Source: Methanobacteriota archaeon (GTDB taxonomy: Archaea; Hydrothermarchaeota; Hydrothermarchaeia; Hydrothermarchaeales; JACQPM01). Taken from it: DNA of 5,620 nt. The stretch lies in the NCBI GenBank assembly GCA_016207475.1, contig JACQPM010000094.1:1-5620 (forward strand), read 5' to 3'. The number at the start of each line of letters is the position of its first letter. Position 1 is the stretch's first letter. Made by a program: the position numbers and the translations under genes. This document shows, piece by piece, positions 4,823-5,620 of the stretch. Below the pieces are notes generated by a model. The model was not told the DNA's origin. It did no database searches and was given only the letters and a program-made list of their open reading frames with translations.

Positions 4823-5620
4823 GGAGAAGAGGTAGACGGCCCCATCGCTGGAGCCCGCTGCCAGGTACTTTCTGTCGGGGGAGAAGGATAGCTTGTTGAC
4901 ATGCCCGGCCATGGGGTGGCGTTCCAGGAGGCGCCCATCCATGTCGAGGAGATATATATTGTTGTCCCAGGACCCGGCGGCCACGTAGCCCTGGGTGACG
5001 GCCACGCCGTAGTTTGAGCCCCCGGTCCTGTACTTCCAGCGGAGCTTTCCGCCCTCGTAGAGGTATACGTACCAGTCCTGGGAGGCTGCCGCCACCCTGC
5101 CATCCGATACTGCCACGCCGTAAAGATAGCTCTTCTCCCCTGCTGTCGCCTTCCATATGGTCTTCCCACTCGGTTCGAGGAGATATACGTAGGCATCATC
5201 CCCTCCTACGGCTATACCCCCACTGCCGAAGGCAGCGTCCCAGGCCCCCCAGGCGCTCTTCTCCAGCTTGAACTCCCAGGTAGGCGCGCCATTCCTGGCG
5301 AAGAGCCTCACGGCGCCATCGGTAGAACCCAGGACCGCCTGCCCGTCATCGCCCACGTCGACGCCCTTGCTCTGTGGTACGTCCCGCTCCCAGAGTATTT
5401 TGCCTTTCTCATCGAGGAGGTAGAGCTTCCCTTTCGGGTATAGGAAAGAGGTGGCCGCGATATACGCGCCGCTCTGGCTCATCCCCACGTCCTCCACGGA
5501 GCCCTGGAGCTTCTTCTCCCAGAGGAGGGACCCGTTGATGGCGATGAGGCGGACCTGGCCGTCCCAGGACGCGGCCGCCACGCGGTCCTGGCTCACGGCC
5601 ACGCCGTATACCTCCCCTCC
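4814..5620 (-). CDS. PQQ/WD40-like beta-propeller protein (5' partial)
   Basis: The frame runs to the right edge without a start. The GTG at 5602 is internal, because the preceding codons (GGEVY) complete the first visible blade. The 268 visible residues divide into seven blades of 28 to 44 residues with the shared pattern YGVAVSxDGRVAAASxD, then VYLL, then GKxLW. The last blade, VNKLSFSPDRKYLAAGSSDG, is the most WD40-like. Blade 2 carries a short insertion (SFLYPKG). The W before the outer strand (LLWEKK, ILWERD, PTWEFK, TIWKAT, LRWKYR) is typical of PQQ-like repeats. I see no catalytic or quinone-binding residues, so a binding or scaffold propeller is more likely than an enzyme. The N-terminus is outside the window, so any signal peptide or membrane anchor cannot be judged. 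Its stop overlaps the glycosyltransferase stop on the other strand. Confidence 0.85.
   Translation of the reverse strand, partial: GGEVYGVAVSQDRVAAASWDGQVRLIAINGSLLWEKKLQGSVEDVGMSQSGAYIAATSFLYPKGKLYLLDEKGKILWERDVPQSKGVDVGDDGQAVLGSTDGAVRLFARNGAPTWEFKLEKSAWGAWDAAFGSGGIAVGGDDAYVYLLEPSGKTIWKATAGEKSYLYGVAVSDGRVAAASQDWYVYLYEGGKLRWKYRTGGSNYGVAVTQGYVAAGSWDNNIYLLDMDGRLLERHPMAGHVNKLSFSPDRKYLAAGSSDGAVYLFSLS
4817..5620 (-). repeat. Seven tandem beta-propeller blade repeats
   Basis: Blade boundaries from the translation are about 5620-5504, 5503-5372, 5371-5258, 5257-5135, 5134-5021, 5020-4901 and 4900-4817. The repeat shows at DNA level too: GCCACGCCGTA, encoding YGVA, recurs near 5000, 5113 and 5598. 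Seven blades would close a ring, but more may lie upstream. Confidence 0.75.

Noticed and set aside
4949..4960. GATATATATT string resembling a TATA box.
   Set aside because: It encodes the IYLL strand of propeller blade 6 and has no gene downstream on either strand.

Overview
The window looks like chromosomal DNA of a GC-rich archaeon, probably a thermophile. It carries an archaeal-type YchF GTPase and the ribosome-recycling ATPase ABCE1, which archaea and eukaryotes have and bacteria lack. The intergenic gaps contain archaeal TATA boxes, and AGG (Arg) and ATA (Ile) codons are common. I cannot name the lineage from sequence alone; an uncultured group is possible.

Layout, left to right: (1) 1-1089, + strand: ychF, with its 5' end cut by the window edge. 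(2) 1096-1230, - strand: a 44-residue zinc-ribbon protein, tail to tail with ychF, with its own TATA box and Shine-Dalgarno sequence. (3) 1285 to 2355 or 2367, - strand: a CorA-like two-TM ion channel whose signature GMN motif has diverged. (4) A short AT-rich gap centred near 2380, where one palindromic TATA element appears to serve divergent promoters for the CorA-like gene and ABCE1. (5) 2412-4169, + strand: ABCE1. (6) 4166-4822, + strand: a family 2 glycosyltransferase whose ATG overlaps the ABCE1 stop. (7) 4814-5620, - strand: a PQQ/WD40-like beta-propeller of at least seven blades, tail to tail with the glycosyltransferase and open at the right edge. No stretch over 300 bases lacks a gene.

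The genes do not form one obvious pathway. YchF and ABCE1 are both translation-associated. The CorA-like channel and ABCE1 share a promoter region, which may link ion supply to ribosome recycling only by proximity. The glycosyltransferase is probably translated in coupling with ABCE1. I see no mobile element, CRISPR array, tRNA, rRNA or defence system. The signals most worth a second look are the shared TATA box with a predicted leaderless corA start, the altered GMN motif, two strong inverted repeats inside coding sequence (242-278 and 4761-4783), and a Walker A substitution in the second ABCE1 ATPase domain.
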